NCBI GenBank assembly: GCA_039655645.1 | Contig: CM077345.1 | Coordinates: forward strand, 63,091,959 to 63,155,958 | Direction: 5' to 3' | Source of the DNA: Ammopiptanthus mongolicus | Lineage: Eukaryota > Streptophyta > Magnoliopsida > Fabales > Fabaceae | Length of the DNA stretch: 64,000 bases | Part shown: in pieces, positions 20,473 to 32,747 of the stretch | Position numbering within the stretch: position 1 is the stretch's first letter | Layout: each line of letters begins with the position of its first letter | Notes under the pieces: generated by a model | The model's input: the letters and a program-made list of their open reading frames with translations, nothing else | What the model was told of the DNA's origin: nothing | Databases searched by the model: none | Made by a program: the position numbers and the translations under genes

Positions 20473-21999
20473 GTCACATTCCTTTCTGACGGCATAGTAA
20501 GGTAAAAAGTCCTTTACGTCAGATTATTCTTTCCAGTCAGAGGGATAGCTAGGAATGAAGCTCACATCATGATCAAGAATGAAGTCCTTGAAGCCAAAGG
20601 TTCTAGATCTTCTTTCTTCAATCTTTTCGCAACCTTTCTTTTCTTCAGAGGGAACTTCTTCTGCTCAAGATGGACTAGCAAAGGTCCATGAGCGTTGTAG
20701 AGTTGGCTTAGCAGTGGTCCAGAGGGTGTGTAGGGGATGGGATAATAGCCATGTTCAGGAGGTGGACTGGAAGGGTTTTGTGGTGGAGGAGAAGGTGTTT
20801 CGTATTGATATTCTGGTGGAGGGATTGGACCTTTTGGATGTTGGGAAGTAGAGGGAGGTGTGTGCTTAAGGAAGAGAGCAAGAAATCTTCTTTTAACATT
20901 ATCCCAATTTGACCTTTCATTTTCAAAGGTTATCCTAGGTATGCGTTTATATTTTTTTTTGGGGTAGAGAATTTTGGGATAGGGTGCACCGCAAGGTTGA
21001 AAAGGTTCAAGGGTAGGTAGGGATGAGGGTGGTCTTTGTGATGAAAGGATGGTTTGTGTTTGAGGTGAGGTGGGGGGGGGGTGAAATTCTTGTGGATAGT
21101 TGTGAGTCCATTGCCAAATCTTCAACCACAATGGGTTGCTTTACAATTGGCGTAATAATTGAACGAGATTGAGGTTCAGTATTACCTTGAGTTTTAGATC
21201 GAGTGGTCCTTTGCCTTCGTGCAGAAGTTTTTGATCGAGCAGCTTCAGGAGCAGAGTCCTTTCTTGGACCTTTGATCACCTTAGAGATAGGCTGATCATC
21301 ACCATTTTCTTATTCTTCCACAGATGCAAGAATTACCTTTCTTTTTCTTGCCAGTTTGACGGAAGCCAGGGCTGTCGTTGGACGACTTGAAGATGATTTA
21401 GGCTTTGCACGAGCAGGCTCTATCGAGCGTCCAACAGTGGTTTGTTGATCAGACACTTCATTAACACCTTGCTCTGAGCATCTTTTAGCTTGCCTTCTTT
21501 CTTGGACTTTTCAATACAGTCCAGCCTCATCATCAAGCTTTGCTTGCTGAACTCTGGTTGAAGCACATGATCAATGCCATGAACTCCTGTATATTTAAGT
21601 TTTTGTTCTAGCGTCAGGGACATGAGATCGTTGTACACCAGATGCTTCTCAAAGATTCTTGAAAGAAAGGTAGCATAAATGATGGCGGTATTCTTCCCAG
21701 AGCCTTCAATGGCCTACTTAAAGAAAGTGAAGAGAAGGTGTGGGAGATTTATTTGCCTTTCTAGAATCAGATACACTAGGCAGAACTGGTGAGCCTTTGA
21801 AACGGAGTCCTTCGAGCCAGCTTTGTGAAGGATGGATTTTTTCAATATCTGATGAAGAACCCTAGCCTTTTCAGTCTTTCTCGAGGCTATTAGTTTGTCA
21901 GACAAATTCTTCAGAAGACATTCCTTGATGGTGTCTGTTGCGTTCAAAACACACTTAAGGGCAGTGTACCCGATCGCAGAAGTAATATACGAGGGAAGT
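20473..21999 (-). pseudogene. Envelope-like ORF, fragmented N-terminal part
   Basis: Several minus-strand frames continue the same gene upstream: 21131-20562 (Pro-rich, then basic KKRKVAKRLKKEDLE), 21279-21007 (basic, Arg/Thr-rich), 21638-21420 (YNDLMSLTLEQKLKYTGVHG) and 21947-21714 (LIASRKTEKARVLHQILKKS). They lie in different phases with stops between, so at least three frame changes have accumulated. The last frame stays open to the Athila insertion point at 22000. With the Athila element and one TSD removed it continues about 30 more codons into 32748-32845. This suggests the Athila element landed inside coding sequence. Confidence 0.5.
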
Positions 22000-23285
22000 T
22001 GATAACTCTTAGAAATAAGAGTTATTACTATTTCTTTTAACTCAATCTGTGTTCTTGTCTTAAGAAATTTTGAGAATTAAAGTCAAGTTTTGATTGGATG
22101 AAATCATAGTAGAAAGAATTGTTCAAATGCTGAAAAGGTTATTAATTTTTTGTAATTTAATAACTATGAAGATGTTGAAGTGTTAAGCAAGGAATTAGGT
22201 ATGTAAGTTGAAAAGAGCTAATCTAGAATTGCTATGGAATGCTGCAGCTTCTGAGACCAGAATCATTACAAGACTAAAGAGTTGCCAGCTCAGCACACCT
22301 TCACTACAGAGAAAAGAACCTGCAGCGCTGACCCAAACGAAGAAAGAGAAATGTAAACTTCAGCTGAATGTACTTGGGAATTGGGCCAAGGATTATTTTA
22401 TTATTATTGAATTTTGTAAAAGCCCAAAAGTGCATGAGAGAGAAAGGAGGAAAACCTATTTGGGGAGCACTACTATAAATAGTGAGAGGTCAGCATCCTT
22501 TGAAGGGGGTACGATTGCAGCAGCCATCATCTCTATTGTCCCCTCTGTAATTTCAATTTTTACGCTTTATGCCTTTCTTTTCCATTCCTTTAGCTTGTTT
22601 TGTCTTCAAGCTCATTATGAGCTAATTTCCTTAAGCTAGGATTCTATGAATTTGTAATTATACTGAAGGGTAATTCAATGTTATGGATGTTATTCATTTT
22701 CTTCTATTCTGATTTTATATTTAATGTCAGATTAGCCTGATTAACTGACCTGATTACTAGCTAGCTAAGTTTGGAAAAACCAAGTTAGTGGACTTGATTA
22801 GAAGATAAAGATAGAACTATTAATTGGAAGATTAATTGTGTTGAATGAGCTAGGAATAGCCTTCATATCTTTAAGTAGCTGGACGTACTTAATTGATAAC
22901 TAAGGGAAATTAATTTGAAGTTAGGAATAAGAAGCTTTTAATGAACTCAGTTCTACTGCTGGAAAGCAAAACGTAATTCCTGGACTAAATGCTGTAGCAT
23001 CTTGACGCATAAATTACCCTGAAGTTAAGATTACAAAGGATTAGAATCCCAGCTGTTTTTATCTTTGTTCTAAAACATCCAACTGTTGCATTTATTACTT
23101 TCTTGCATTTCTTACTTACTATTCTGTTACCTTATCACTCCATTGATTTTATTAAGCTAAAGAGAAAAAGTAAATCTAAAATTTGTATTCAAAACATTTA
23201 AATTCTCGTGGGAACGATCTTTACTCACTTTCTATTACTTGTTACGATTGTGTACACTTACACACATCACTATTTTACCACAACA
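22000..23285 (+). repeat. Athila 5' LTR
   Basis: TGATAACTCTTAG...TTTACCACAACA, 1286 bp. A TATA box (CTATAAAT, 22473-22480) would start transcription just downstream, leaving a U3 of about 500 bp. A 143-codon frame is present in both LTRs but has no ATG at its start and no domain, so it is not called a gene. Confidence 0.95.
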
Positions 23286-23291
23286 AGTTTT

Positions 23292-23309
23292 TGGCGCCGT
23301 TGCCGGGGA
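23292..23309 (+). promoter_or_regulatory. Athila primer-binding site (tRNA-Asp)
   Basis: TGGCGCCGTTGCCGGGGA lies six bases after the LTR end. It matches the tRNA-Asp 3'-end complement used by Athila-lineage elements. Confidence 0.95.
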
Positions 23310-23411
23310 TTGACAATGGTGTTGAATATTTAAATTCTGAGTTTACTTTTTCTATTTAGCTAGTGCTGAAAAGTGTTGTGTGCTTTGCTCAACAACAGGT
23401 ACTAAATCTGT

Positions 23412-24591
23412 ATGCGCAGCAAGGGTACACCTGAGTTCCAAATTGACCTTGAGATAGAGAAAATAGCTAAGAGGCTAAGGAAGAGAACTAAAGAACAAAG
23501 AGCTCGTGATCAACACTCTGACTTAGGCTTCATGGCTTATATTCTAGCAAATGAGGATGAGCAACCTGGAATGATTGAAATGGCTAATGATAGGGATAGG
23601 CCCATCAGGGGCTATGCTGTGTTTGATCCTCAGACCATGAACACTAGCATAGTGAGACCAGAAATCACCACTCAACAGTTTGAATTTAAACCCATGATGT
23701 TTCAAATGCTCCAAACTGTTAGGCAGTTCAGTGGAGCACCTACTGAAGACCCTCATTTACATCTGAGGCAATTTCTAGAAGTGGTTAGCAACTTCAGGAC
23801 CCCTGGAGTGATAGAGGATTCATTCAAGTTGAGGCTCTTCCCTTACTCTCTTAGGGATAGAGCTAAGACATGGTTGGATTTGTTGGAACCCAATTCCATT
23901 ACTTCGTGGAATGCCCTAGCTGAGAAGTTTTTGATTAAGTACTTTCCTTCCATTAAGAATTCAAAGATGCGGGGGGATATCACTGCATACAGGCAAACCG
24001 ACGATGAAACTTTATATGACACTGGGGAGAGATTCAAAGGTCTGCTGAGAAAATGCCCACACCATGGAATACCAGCTTGCATTCAGTTGGAGACATTTTA
24101 CAATGGGTTGGCACCTCCTTCAAAACTAATGTTAGACGCTTCATCAGGAGGTGCCCTGTTGACTAAATCTTACAATGAAGCATTTGAGCTGATTGAAAGC
24201 ATAGCTGCTAATAGCTATCAGTGGCCCACGGTGAGGACTAATTCTTCCAAAAATGCAACTGGTATGCATGAAGTTAAGGAAATAACTGCGATGTCTGCTC
24301 AGTTGGCTACGATTAAAAATATGTTGAAGAACCTGACTACTGCAAATGCAAGCTAAGAACCTGGCATGACTGAAACCAGTGGCCGCAGTAGAGACTGTGT
24401 CATGTGTTTTCTGCGGTGAAAAGCATTTATTTGAAGAATGCCCCCACAACCCAGTTTCAGTAAATTATATGGGAAATAGGGGAAGTCAATATTCCAACAA
24501 TTTTACCCCTGGATATAGGCACCCTCATCCAAATTTTAGTTACAGCAATCATAATAACATTCTGAATCCACCTTTTGGCCAAGTTCCATAA
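23412..24591 (+). pseudogene. Athila gag, frameshifted
   Basis: The first frame (23412-24356, 314 codons from ATG) holds the retrotransposon gag domain: FKLRLFPYSLRDRAKTWLDL and FLIKYFPSIKNSKMRGDI, roughly residues 140-200. It ends TANAS-stop. The zinc knuckle (CVFCGEKHLFEEC, spacing CX2CX3HX4C) is in the +1 frame at about 24403-24441, so a frameshift lies near 24350-24375. That second frame stops at TAA 24589 and resumes in the same phase as pol, so gag and pol were originally one polyprotein. Gag would form the cytoplasmic particle that packages element RNA. Confidence 0.9.
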
Positions 24592-27500
24592 CAGAATCAA
24601 TACCACGGGCAGGGCACTCAGCAGCATACTCAAGATCCTGTTAAAGAACCTTCCCTTGAAGCCATTTTGAAGGCCTTTATGACTAAAACTAAGTCGCAAA
24701 TTCAGAACCAAGGAGTAGCTATGAGGAATCTAGAAAATCAAGTGGGTCAGTTGGCCACTGCACTCACTAATAGGCCAGCTGGTACCCTTCCTACAACTAC
24801 AGAGACCCCATCTTCGTCCACTGAAATAGGCCAAGAGCATATTAAGGTCATAAATCTGCGAAGTGGTAAGGAGCTGCCAGATGCTGTAGCATGTAAGCAG
24901 CCAACACCAAAGAAAACTACAACAGCTGAGACAAGAAAGAAAAATCCTGAGGTAATCCCAATAACTGAAGATGAAACGCAGACTATCCCTAAGCATAAAG
25001 AGAATAAATTGACTCCAGAGGTACCATCTCCTCCATTTCCACAAAGGTTGAGGAAGGCAGCCCAAGAAAAGCAATTTAGTAAGTTTCTGGAAATCCTGAA
25101 GCAATTGCATATAAATATACCTTTGGTTGAAGCCCTGCAGCAGATGCCCAATTACACCAAATTCATGAAGGATATCCTAACAAAAAGAAAGAGATTGGGG
25201 GAATTTGAGACAGTAGCAATGACAAAGGAATGCAGCCAGCTATTGCAGAACAAGGTTCCCCAGAAAATGAAAGATCCGGGCAGTTTCACGATTCCTTGTT
25301 CTATAGGGACTACTTATTGTGGAAAAGCGCTGTGTGATCTTGGGGCTAGCATTAATTTGATGCCTATGTCCATTTTCAAGCAATTGAAGATTGGTGATGC
25401 CAGACCTACCACTGTTACCTTGCAGCTTGCAGACAGGTCTATTGCTTACCCAGAAGGAAAAATAGAGGATGTTCTAATCAAGGTGGACAGATTTGTATTT
25501 CCAGTTGATTTCATTATCCTTGACTTTGAGGCTGACAAGGAAGTCCCAATTATCCTTGGGAGACCTTTCCTTGCAACCGGGAGAACACTGATAGATGTGC
25601 AAAAAGGAGAACTCACTATGAGGGTGAATGATCAGCAAGTGACTTTCAATGTTTTTAATGCATTACACTACCCTGATGAGGAAATGGAAAGCTGTTCCGT
25701 TCTCAACAATATTGAATCTCTGGTGCAAGAGCACATGGTAGTCTCAGGGAAGGAATTGGAATGGAATAAGGAAGTAGATTTGGGAAATGCAGAGTTGAAG
25801 CTTCTAGTAGATGGGAATTTGCCACACAGATTTTGGAATAAAAAATATGAATCTTTAGATGTATCGGCAGACACCTTTGAAGAGAATGTTCCCTCTATTG
25901 AAAGACCTCCCATCCTTGAATTGAAGCCACTACCTTCGCATCTGAAGTATGCCTATCTTGGAGAACAAGAAACTCTTCCTATCATCATCTCTTCTTTCTT
26001 AAGTTCCGAGCAAGAGGGTCATCTCATTTCAGTTTTAAAAAGGCACAAGAAAGCTATAGGATGGCAAATGGCAGATATTAGAGGAATCAGTCCTAGGTTT
26101 TGCATGCACAAAATCTTATTAGAGGAGGATGCTAGAAATAGTATCGAAGGTCAGAGAAGACTGAACCCGATAATGAAAGAAGTGGTGAAGAAAGAGATAA
26201 TCAAATGGCTAGATGTAGGAATTATTTACCCTATTTATGATAGCATGTGGGTAAGTCTTGTGCAATGTGTTCCAAAGAAAGGAGGAGTCATGGTGGTAAA
26301 AAATGAGAAGAATGAGTTGATTCCTACACGGACAGTCACAGGGTGGAGGATATGTATGGACTACAGAAAACTGAACAAGGTAACAAGAAAGGACCATTTT
26401 CCCTTACCATTCTTAGATCAGATGTTGGATAGGTTGTCTGGGAGAGAATTTTACTGTTTCCTAGATGGCTATTCAGGTTACAATCAGATAGCAGTAGCAC
26501 CCGAAGATCAGCAGAAGACCACATTCACTTGCCCATATGGAACATTTGCTTTCAGAAGGATGCCTTTTGGGCTCTGCAATGCTCTAGCAACCTTTCAAAG
26601 GTGCATGATGGCCATTTTTTCTGATTTTGTTGAGCAAACTATGGAAATTTTCACGGATGATTTCTTAGTGTTTGGAGATTCATTCATGGGATGCTTGGCC
26701 AATTTAGAGCAAGTGTTGGACAGATGTGAAGAGACCAATTTAGCTCTAAATTGGGAAAAGTATCACTTCATGGTTAAAGAGGGTATTGTGTTAGGCCACA
26801 AAGTGTCAAAGAAAGGCTTAGAGGTGGACAAAGCTAAAATTGAGGTGATTGACAAACTCCCTCCACCCAATTCTGTTAAAGGCATCAGAAGTTTCTTAGG
26901 ACATGCTGGCTTCTATAGGCGATTCATCAAGGACTTCTCTAAAATATCCAAACCATTGTGCAAGTTGCTGGAACATGATAGCGTATTTGACTTCACCGAT
27001 GAATGCTTAGCAGCTTTTGAAATTCTGAAGCGAGCGTTGATCATTGCCCCTGTAATAGTGGCTCCAGACTGGGAACAACCGTTTGAGTTGATATGTGATG
27101 CAAGTGATTTTGCAGTGGGAGTTGTGCTAGGCCAAAGACATAACAAAGTTTTCCATACTATTTATTATGCTAGTAAAACCCTCATTGATGCCCAGATCCA
27201 CTACACCACTACAGAAAAAGAGCTGCTAGCAGTTGTATTTGCTTTTGACAAATTCAGACCCTATTTGGTGGGCACCAAGGTGGTGGTATACACTGATCAT
27301 GCAGCTATCAAGTATGTCACTGACAAGAAGGATGCAAAGCCAAGGCTTATCAGATGGGTGCTTTTACTTCAAGAGTTTGATCTGGAGATCAAAGACAAGA
27401 AGGGAATTGAAAATCAGGTAGCTGACCATCCTTCCAGAATTGTTGAAGAAGAAGAAACCAAGCTTCAAGGAGAAATCAAAGACAATTTTCCTGATGAACA

Positions 27501-28815
27501 CCTTTTACTGATTGAAAATGCTGCAGCACCGTGGTATGTTGACATTGTAAATTTCCTGGTCAGTAAGGTCATCCCTGTGGAAATTAATGTTCAACAGCAA
27601 AGAAGATTTTTTCGTCACGTCAAACATTTCTACTGGGATGAACCTTTTCTATACAAAAAATGCCAAGACCAGATTATGAGGAGATGTGTTGCTAAAGAAG
27701 AAATGCATGATATTCTCAATGATTGCCATGCAGCCGCATACGGAGGCCACTTTGGTGGAAAAAGAACCGCTGCTAAAATCCTACAATCCGGGTACTTCTG
27801 GCCCACTCTGTTTCGAGATGCCCAAGCCTTTGCCAAGAGCTGTGATAGATGTCAGAGGGTGGGGAATATTTCCAATAAACAAGAAATGCCACTCAACAGT
27901 ATTTTGGAGATTGAATTATTTGATGTGTGGGGGATAGACTTCATAGGGCCATTCCTGGTTTCATATGGAAATTCCTAGATCTTGGTAGCAGTTGATTATG
28001 TATCTAAATGGGTGGAAGCAACAGCCTTGCCATCCAACGATGCCAGAGCAGTCACCAAATTTCTGCACAGGAGCATCTTTACCAGGTTTGGCACCCCGCG
28101 AGCTATAGTCAGTGATGAGGGCTCCCATTTTTGCAACAAGCTGTTCGCGAATTTGCTAGCCAAATATGGAGTGAAACACAAGGTGGCCACTGCGCATCAC
28201 CCTCAGACAAGCGGTCAAGCTGAAGTATCCAATAGGGAGCTAAAAAGGATACTTGAAAAAATGGTGAATCCCACAAGAAAGGACTGGTCTTTGCACTTAG
28301 ATGATGCCTTCTGGGCTTACAGAATGGCTTTCAAGACCCCTATTGGCGTGTCACCCTACCGAATGGTTTACGGCAAGGCTTGTCATCTGCCCATTGAGCT
28401 GAAACATAAGGCATTCTGGGCCATGAAGAAGTTAAATTTTGATGCACAAGCGGCTGGGGAAGCAAGACTGTTGCAGCTAAATGAGCTGGAAGAGTTCAGG
28501 CTGTCTGCTTATGAAAATGCAGCAGCATACAAGAGCAAAGTAAAGGCCTGGCACGATAAGAAAATCCAGCCCAGGGAACTAATTGAAGGAATGAAAGTAC
28601 TCCTGTTCAATTCTAGATTAAAACTATTCCCTGGGAAGTTAAAATCGAGGTGGTCTGGACCTTTCAAGTTGATCAAGGTATATCCTCACGGAGCTGTGGA
28701 TTTGCTGGATGAAGAGTTTGGGAGGGAGTTCAAGGTGAATGGCCAGAGGGTGAAACAATACTGGGGTGAGCCTTATGAAAGGAACAAAGCCACCATTCAT
28801 CTTACAGACCCTTAA
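24592..28815 (+). pseudogene. Athila pol: protease-RT-RNase H-integrase with one internal stop
   Basis: One reading phase runs from the gag stop at 24589 to TAA 28813, broken only by TAG at 27976. In order: gag C-terminus (MRNLENQVGQLATAL), protease with ALCDLGASINLMP (about 25328), RT with WRICMDYRKLN (about 26344) and catalytic FTDDFLVFG (about 26650), RNase H with CDASDF, TEKELLAVV and YTDHAAI (about 27094-27310, D-E-D present), integrase zinc finger (CHAAAYGGH ... CDRCQ), and the core with WGIDFIGPF, AIVSDEGSHF and HHPQTSGQAEVSNRE, giving all three catalytic residues. The stop falls just after the first integrase Asp, between SYGNS and ILVAVDY. All visible catalytic residues are kept. Confidence 0.95.
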
Positions 28816-31418
28816 CCACCAGTGTGGAGTCAAGCTGAAGGACAGTAAACCAAGCGCTACTGGGAGGCAGCCCAGACTTTTATCGGTTTGCTTGTTTAGT
28901 TCTTTCTCATTTTATTCAAAAAAAAAAAAAAAAAGAAGGGTGGATGTGGGCCAGTTGGTCGAGAGGGAAATCATTTCCTGTGCCTTTAAAAAGAAGGGTT
29001 TGCTGTTTTTCTCTTCCCTCATTACTTCCTTGTACGAAAAATATGGAGTGAAGGCCTTACCAGAGGATGAAGTCAGAGACAACAAAGGGACCATAGATTG
29101 GCTGGCTATCAAGCGTTTCGGCGCATCCACATCCAAGGTACAGGGGTCGGTTCCTCCTTCTGGGCAGTAGGATCACCCTGCTGAGGTGAACTCAAAATTG
29201 GATCTTTGCTACCAAATGCTGCAGCATAATTTACGGCAACAGCAACTCTTCTGGGAGTTTTCAAAAGAGCAGCATTTGTGGATCCAACGATCCCTTGGCA
29301 TTAACAAGCTCAGACAAGGCAGCTTTCCTCCCCAATTCCCTGAAGCCCTATTTGAACCATTTAAGTACTCTCCGTCTACCCAAATACCCACTGAGCCTGC
29401 AAGGGAGCCTCCGCCTGCTACCTCTCCTGTACCGGAGAACGACTCTGCCATCCCAACTACCAACCCTGATGTACCTGCCACTGCGCCTGACCATCCCCCG
29501 ATGCAACTGACTGTTGGTGAACATTCCGTGAATAACAATGACATCAGTTCGGAATGGACGCCTCCCGCACCTCCCAGCGACCCGGCACCGGCTCAACCAT
29601 CACCCATTGCCAAGGGCAAAAGGACGTTGGCTGAGACTGAGCCCCTTGCCCCGCCCCCACTAAAGAAAGGGAGGATCAAGCACACTGCCCCCCTCGAAAG
29701 AGAAAGACTAGAGAAGAGAGGGAAGTAGAGTGGGCTGCGGAGAGCCCCAGCGAGAGCTCCGAGGATGATGTCCCTCTGAGGACAAAAATGGAAGGTTTAA
29801 AGGCTTCAGCTCACGCACCGAAAAGAGGGTATGCTGGGCCTGCCACTGAAGACCTCACTGATGAGGTGGAGATCACCAAAGCCGTTCCAGCAACTGGCAG
29901 GCCAACAATGCAGCAGTTGACAAAGGGAGGCAAGACCAGAAGCAGTGCCAGACTGACTCAGCCTTGAACTGCAGTCCCACACTAATTGCTGCGCCATGCT
30001 GCCGCATCTTTTGAACAGGACCTTTCTTTTTAATTTTCAGTCTTTAGTTTAGTGTTTGTCGTTTTTGTTTGTTGTTTGCCTGCGTAGTGGGGGCCTTTTT
30101 TGTAAGAAATGGTTGTTGCATGATTGAATTATGTTTGCCTGTCCATGTGCATCTGATGACGATCAGTTTATTTCTGTGTGTTTGCCATGCATGTCCAATC
30201 CTGTGATACCCTGCATCAATCTTTTGCTACTACAATGTCCCCATCCACGAGCGGGACTTCAACCAGGGTACTCAGTCAATTGGGGCACTGGGTGGCCTGC
30301 ATCCTTATCCATGCAATAGAGGGTGAGAGCTACAGTCGATTTCAACCTAAGTTTAGGGAGGTGTGTGCGATTAAATTTGATGTTGTAGCATTCTACAACA
30401 TCAATCCTGTGAGGTTTTGGGCTTCAGAAGATTCATTCATTGTATATTCCATTCATGTGTTTCCTCTGCAAGGCTTGCCTTAATTCTGTCATTGATTGCC
30501 TATATCACTGCTGCACACACATTGGCTTGAGGCACTTTAGTTGCTTTAACTACTCAGCTTAAATGACCAACCCTGACCTATTCCCCTTTGTGCACCCCTT
30601 TGAGCCTGAGCCCTTTTTGTTGGTTTCCCCCACATAACAAGCCCTATTTCCCTGCAAAAACCAAGTCATCCCTTTTTAAGTGGAGTTTAGGGACTGTTGT
30701 CCAGCTAATCTATGATACATGGTTGAGGACACCCATTGATACAAGTTTGGGGGGTACATATGCACCAAATGGAGGAAGGATTAAACACAAAAAAAAAAAA
30801 CATATAGGGGCAAGAAAGCAAATCCAGAGAATATCCCTCTTTGTCATCAGAAATGGGGGCAGTAATAGCAAATGCCCAAGTTTTGGGAAAGTGGGGGTGA
30901 TGTGGACAAAAGACCTTGAACTCCACCTAATTAAGCTCCGGACCAAAATGTACCAAACCTGAACCTAAGTCCCATTACAACCCAGTAAGTCCTTTGGCTG
31001 TGTGCACATGGTATTTGTGTTTTTGATTGTTAGAAGTTTGTCAAGCCTATGATAGAGTGGCATGTGAATGAAGATCGAGTGAAACACCAAAACAGAACAT
31101 AAAGAAGAGTGAATTGAGTGCTATGGCAAATCCAAGATTATGCTGAATCCCTGTTCTTAGGAAGATAATCTGGTAAGTAATCACCCATAATGTAAAGGAT
31201 ATTTGGAAGATGCGCCTAAAACTTGGTTGAAGGGTGATTTGGTTGAAGTCCCTTGCTGAAATTGAGTTGCAGCTTAGGGTGCATACATGCACATTTAAGG
31301 GTATCTTGTATTGAGAATGTTTCTGAATGCATCTGAGGACTGCCATGGAATTTGCTTACATTGTTCACATTTTTTTTTTTGGCTGGTTGAATGTCATTAC
31401 TTGAGGGCAAACAATGGT
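28816..31418 (+). other. Athila 3' region between pol and PPT
   Basis: About 2.6 kb, mostly non-coding, beginning with GGGAGGCAGCCCAGA, a phrase usual just after Athila pol. It contains one 180-codon frame (29186-29728) and otherwise short frames with stops. A poly-A run at 28918-28934 and another at 30788-30800 are present. In full-length Athila elements this interval holds the envelope-like ORF. Confidence 0.7.
29186..29728 (+). pseudogene. Possible remnant of the Athila envelope-position ORF
   Basis: A 180-codon frame starts N-terminally with a Gln/Leu-rich helix-like stretch (LCYQMLQHNLRQQQLFWEF) and becomes a long Pro/Ala/Thr-rich region, ending in basic residues (KKGRIKHTAPLERERLEKRGK). 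No signal peptide or transmembrane span is visible, and sequence on both sides is closed by stops. Its position suits the C-terminal part of the envelope-like gene of Athila. Similarity to any specific protein is not established, and it may be non-functional. Confidence 0.4.
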
Positions 31419-31419
31419 T

Positions 31420-31433
31420 CAAGTTTGGGGGTG
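31420..31433 (+). promoter_or_regulatory. Athila polypurine tract
   Basis: CAAGTTTGGGGGTG directly precedes the TGATAACTC start of the 3' LTR, as is usual in Athila elements. Confidence 0.9.
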
Positions 31434-32742
31434 TGATAACTCTTAGAAATAAGAGTTATTACTATTTCTTTTAACTAAATCAGTGTTCTTGTCTTAAGTA
31501 ATTTTGAGAATTAAAGTCAAGTTTTGATTGGATGAAATCATAGTAGAAAGAATTGTTCAAATGCTGAAAAGGTTATTAATTTTTTGTAATTTAATAACTA
31601 TGAAGATGTTCAAGTGTTGAGCAGGGAATCAGGTATGTAAGTTGAAAAGAGCTAATCTGGAATTGCTATGGAATGCTGCAGCTTCTGAGACCAGAATCAC
31701 TACAAGACTAAAGAGTTGCCAGCTCAGCACACCTTCACTAAAGAGAAAAGAACCTGCAGCGCTGACCCAAACGAAGAAAGAGAAATGTAAACTTCATCTA
31801 AATGTACTTGGGAATTGGGCCAAGGATTATTTTATTATTATTGAATTTTGTAAAAGCCCAAAAGTGCATGAGAGAGAAAGGAGGAAAACCTATTTGGGGA
31901 GCACTACTATAAATAGTGAGGGGTCAGCATCCTTTGAAGGGGGTACGATTGCAGCAGCCGTCATCTCTATTGTCCCCTCTGTAATTTCAATTTTTACGCT
32001 TTATGCCTTTCTTTTCCATTCCTTTAGCTTGTTTTGTCTTCAAGCTCATTATGAGCTAATTTCCTTAAGCTAGGATTCTATGAATTTGTAATTATACTGA
32101 AGGGTAATTCAATGTTATGGATGTTATTCATTTTCTTCTATTTTGATTTTATGTTTAATGTCAGATTAGCGTGATCAACTGACTTGATTACTAGCTAGCT
32201 AAGTTTGGAAAAACCAAGTTAGTGGACTTGATTAGAAGATAAAGATAGAACTATTAATTGGAAGATTAATTATGTTGAATGAGTTAGGAATAGCCTTCAT
32301 ATCTTTAAGTAGCTGGACGTACTTAATTGATAGCTGAGGGAAATTAATTTGAGCTTAGGAATAAGAAGCTTTTAATGAACTCAGTTCTACTGCTGGAAAG
32401 CAAAACGTAATTCCTGGACTAAATGCTGTAGCATCTTGACGCATAAATTACCCTGAAGTTAAGATTACAAAGGATTAGAATCCCAGCTGTTTTTATCTTT
32501 GTTGTAAAACATCCAACTGTTGCATTTATTACTTTCTTGCATTTCTTACTTACTGTTCTGTTACCTTATCACAATTTACTTACATGTTGTCAATCAATCT
32601 TTATTTTATTAAGCTTAAGAGAAAAAGTAAATTTAAAATTTGTATTTAAAACATTTAAATCCTCGTGGGAACGATCTTTACTCACTCTCTATTACTTGTT
32701 ACGATTGTGTACACTTGCACACATCACTATTTTACCACAACA
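31434..32742 (+). repeat. Athila 3' LTR
   Basis: TGATAACTCTTAG...TTTACCACAACA, 1309 bp, collinear with the 5' LTR, including a TATA box at about 31908. Substitutions are scattered. The main length difference is ATCACAATTTACTTACATG against ATCACTCC near 32570. Confidence 0.95.
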
Positions 32743-32747
32743 GAAGT

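Larger units (their letters stand above)
22000..32742 (+). mobile_element. Complete Athila-type Ty3-gypsy element, TSD GAAGT
   Basis: The 10.74-kb element has two LTRs (22000-23285 and 31434-32742), a tRNA-Asp PBS, gag-pol in the order gag, protease, RT, RNase H, integrase, a long 3' region with an envelope-position frame, and a PPT. Perfect 5-bp duplications GAAGT flank it (21995-21999 and 32743-32747). PBS type, DLGASIN protease motif and gag sequence place it in the Athila lineage. The two LTRs are very similar but differ by scattered substitutions and an indel of about 22 bp near 32570. The coding frame has one frameshift and two in-frame stops, so it is not autonomous now. It is the only structurally complete element in the window. 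Confidence 0.95.

Noticed and set aside
23292..23309. tRNA-like matches at 9611, 23292, 49880 and 55711
   Set aside because: These are 12-18-bp primer-binding sites next to LTRs, not tRNA genes. No cloverleaf-length sequence is present.
22208..32073. A 143-codon frame kept open in both Athila LTRs (22208-22639 and 31642-32073)
   Set aside because: It starts at TTG, spans the TATA box and transcription start, has no domain, and is conserved only because the two LTRs are recent copies of one another.
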